A DNA stretch of 15,553 bases, from assembly GCA_030849075.1 (NCBI GenBank), contig JASAOO010002975.1:1-15553 (forward strand), given 5' to 3'. This document shows, piece after piece, positions 13,091 through 15,553 of the stretch. How positions within the stretch are numbered: the first letter of the stretch is position 1; every line of letters begins with the position of its first letter. The notes under the pieces were generated by a model. The model saw nothing but the letters and a program-made list of their open reading frames with translations, had not been told where the DNA came from and ran no database searches. Source of the DNA: Zelonia costaricensis. Taxonomy: Eukaryota > Euglenozoa > Kinetoplastea > Trypanosomatida > Trypanosomatidae. The position numbers and the translations under genes were made by a program.

Positions 13091-15553
13091 GGGGAGGCCA
13101 ACAGCAGCGCGCGAGGACGCGCGTGGAGGCTAAAAGCGGGACAAGCGTGGACACAAGGGCTACGTCGCCAGAACGCAAGGAGGAGACAACCCTCCCGGCA
13201 CAGCACAAGACGGAAAAGAGAGGTCGTCAGCACTTGAAGAAAGGCACAAGGAAATTAATCGACGCGCAGTCTTGCCGACAGTAGTGGTGGAGTCGGGCAA
13301 GCACAACAAATGCGGGGGGAAAAACGGCACAGCTGCACACGGCAAGCACGCGGCAGACGCACAACGGCACAGAAAACAAAGAGACAGAGACACTTGCCAC
13401 AGCAACGCGGGTCGCTTCCTTCCGCTCGTGTGTGTGTGTGTGACCGTGAGTGAAGGTTGAATGGGCCACCGTCGGTGTGTGGGTGGGTAGGTGGGTGGAG
13501 GGACGACTTTAACGGCGAGAGCAGAGAAACAGAAAAAAAAAAGGGTGGCAAGTGCGTGTTGGTGCGATGGTGGAGCGTGTATGTCTGTATGCGAGTTTGT
13601 GTATGTGTAGAGCTGGTGCGTGCGTCCTCAGGACGCTGAGCCGGATTCGACGAGGAGAACGGAAAAGAGAAGAAAGAGGAGACACTGGGCAGTGGAAGCG
13701 GCAAGGGGGGCAGGGGCGGACTAATAAAACACGAAAGCCGAGAAATGAAGGAGGAGGCGCGGGTGAGAAGAGGAAGGGGGGAGGCCGGTGTGTCAGGGCA
13801 AACGATGTGGATGTGAAAAGAGGGGAAACAAATCAGGGGAAGCGACGGAAGCGAAGCAGCGCGAAACAAACGAAAAAAAAACACAAAAGGCGCGCAACAG
13901 AGAGGCGAGGTGAGGGCGCAAGACAACACAAAACAAAAAAACGAGCCAGGAGAAATCCGCACCGAATTACACACCACAGCAGAGCGGGGGAAAAAAGAAA
14001 AATGAAGAAACAAAAAAAGAACACACGCACGCGCAGACACCCACAAGATACTGATGCGCAGCTCCAGAACGGGAGGCGTAGGCCAGTCCGCTCCAGGACA
14101 GAGAGAGGTGGTTGGAAGAAAAAGCGAGAGAAGAGGAGCAGCAACTGGCCAACAGCAAACGCGTGTTCACGCCCGTGAAATGACTAGAGAAAAATCAGAA
14201 CAACAAAGGCAGGCACAGAGGAGCCACAAACGCAGGCGCGCAATCACAAGTAGAAGAAAAGGAAGAGACACCAAGGCTCGCTCAGCGGAGGAGGCGTTGC
14301 GGCGTAATGGAGACGAAAACAGCCAACGCCGACGAACTTGCAGGGACGTGCGGTAGACGGGGGGGGAGGACGACAGCGCTAATGACACTGCGCTCTACAG
14401 CGTACTAGACCCCTGGCGAGCTTCAGAGGTGCAGTTGAGGCGGAGGGCAAGGAGGAAGTGGCGCAGTGCTGACTAAGCACGGTGAGACCCCGCGCGCTGC
14501 GAGGGGTCGGGAGAGTGGGGGGGGGGGGCCTAAAGAAGGAGACACAGGCACTGAAATTGCAAGAAGAACGGCGCAACGAACGCGCAAGGCAGCAGCAAAC
14601 TACGTCTGGGGGAGAGGCGGGAGAGAAAAATGCGAAGCAGGACGCCACAAACAACAAAAAAAAGAACGGGCGGGCTTTGTCGGGGTGGGCGCTGTCGAAA
14701 CTCCGCGCTCGCCGACGCAGCTCCTCAACGGTCAAGCTTGTCCGGGTGTGCCCGTCCTTGTACAAGCTCGAGCGCTCGTCGTCTCTCTTGTTGTCGCCTG
14801 GTGCACGTTCTCCGGCCCCGCTGCGAACCGCGCACGATCACACTTACACACACACACACACGCAGCAAGTGCGGGGAAATACGTGGTTACGTTTCGAGGT
14901 GGTTTCTTTGCTGCGGCAATCGCACACGTTCGGCCGTCTTTAGAACCCGAAAAAAGAGCGGACGCTGCTTCTCTTGTTTCTTCTCTGTGTGTGTGTGTGC
15001 GTATACTTCTCCGGTGCTCAAAACTCCACCCGCTCGTGAACGGCACTCTTCCTCCCGTTTTTTCTTCTTCTTGTGTGGTCTTGAGCGCTGTGCCACCGAC
15101 CTGTGTTGCGACACTGGTGCGCGCCCGGGAAGACGGCCGGATGGGGTGGGGAAGGGCAGAGAAAAAAAAAGAAAGAATGAAGGCGGGAAAAAAGTGCGCA
15201 CGCTCCCCGTGTGCGACGCAGCCCAAATGGCGGTGCCTGTCTGGCGTCAGCTGTACGCAACAGAGACGAGAAGATGGGTGTGCAAGTTCGAGGCGCGCGA
15301 GGGCCGCTGGTGTGCAGCGGTGGAGGTACAAGATGGGGCAACAGGCTGCGAACCACTAAGACAACAAGGGAGCGGGCCACACGCGTCGACTGCAGCGGGG
15401 GTGAGGGGGAAGGGGCACTGGCACCAAGACAACTTGGATAGAAGCACACACACACGCAGAGAAAGAGAGAAGGAAACGACTGAAGGGCTCAGGAAAGCGT
15501 CGCGTTAGCGGAAAGCGAGCAGAAGAAGGGGGAAAGAGGTGTCTGGCTATGGG

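Larger units (their letters stand above)
10651..15553 (-). other. Long intergenic region, no gene supported
   Basis: About 4.9 kb without a convincing gene on either strand. Minus-strand open frames are rich in Phe, Ser, Leu, Pro and Cys because they translate pyrimidine tracts. Plus-strand frames are Arg/Lys/Glu/Gly-rich for the same reason. No tRNA, rRNA or snoRNA was recognised. The region presumably combines the far leader of the giant gene, a true intergenic stretch, and perhaps the 3' UTR of a gene to the right of the window. Besides the listed repeats it has short AC or GT runs near 10759-10771, 12217-12234, 13430-13441, 14846-14861 and 14986-14999. The stretches 14680-15130 and 15200-15420 lose the purine bias seen elsewhere. 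Confidence 0.6.

Noticed and set aside
13255..14046. Minus-strand open frame of 263 codons
   Set aside because: It translates C/T tracts into Phe/Ser/Leu/Pro/Cys-rich text, then dinucleotide repeats into Thr-His runs. There is no domain or coding-like codon bias.
15280..15300. TTCGA box resembling a tRNA B box
   Set aside because: No matching A box or cloverleaf stems could be found around it.
14466..15359. Plus-strand open frame of 297 codons
   Set aside because: It has a GTG start, mixed purine-tract and AC-repeat translation, no recognisable domain, and the wrong strand for the unit.
15227..15508. Plus-strand frame of 93 codons from an ATG, whose first 40 residues look protein-like
   Set aside because: It opposes the direction of transcription suggested by the strand bias, its second half is Arg/Glu repeat text, and no family is recognised. 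The evidence is too weak to call it a gene.

Overview
The window looks like nuclear DNA of a trypanosomatid, most likely Leishmania or a close relative (Leishmaniinae). The evidence is one very long intronless GC-rich reading frame with strong third-position G/C bias and Ala/Ser/Gly-rich low-complexity protein. Around it lie non-coding flanks full of (AC)n/(GT)n runs, long poly-G runs and homopurine stretches. The plus strand is G+A-rich through nearly all the non-coding DNA, so the minus strand is C+T-rich. That fits a polycistronic unit transcribed on the minus strand and processed by trans-splicing at polypyrimidine tracts.

Layout, in the direction of transcription (right to left). 15553-10651 is about 4.9 kb without a gene I can support: simple repeats, poly-G, a 51-bp minisatellite and minus-strand pyrimidine tracts. 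10650-10487 is the likely leader of the gene, with a polypyrimidine tract and AG acceptor candidates. 10486-1823 (minus strand) is the only convincing gene, encoding 2887 residues. 1822-1 is its 3' flank, which again holds repeats and pyrimidine tracts that probably serve the next gene outside the window.

The protein has two halves. Residues 1 to about 1200 are mostly low-complexity and probably disordered, with a few short hydrophobic or aromatic islands. Residues about 1205-2850 appear to contain three consecutive, strongly diverged kinesin-motor-like domains (A about 1205-1640, B about 1680-2200, C about 2405-2840). Each shows, in the order expected for a kinesin motor and most like a kinesin-3: a G-x-N-like strand before the P-loop position (weak in C), a hydrophobic strand in the place of the EIY...DLL segment, a P-x-x-G segment, a beta strand replacing SSRSH, a switch II-like strand, an LGGN-like segment, and a neck-like helix. 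In all three the P-loop is destroyed and the switch residues are altered, so none should hydrolyse ATP. This reading comes from motif matching by eye, not from a search. A single chain carrying three tandem pseudo-motors is the notable feature of the window. I do not know of a described protein with this architecture.
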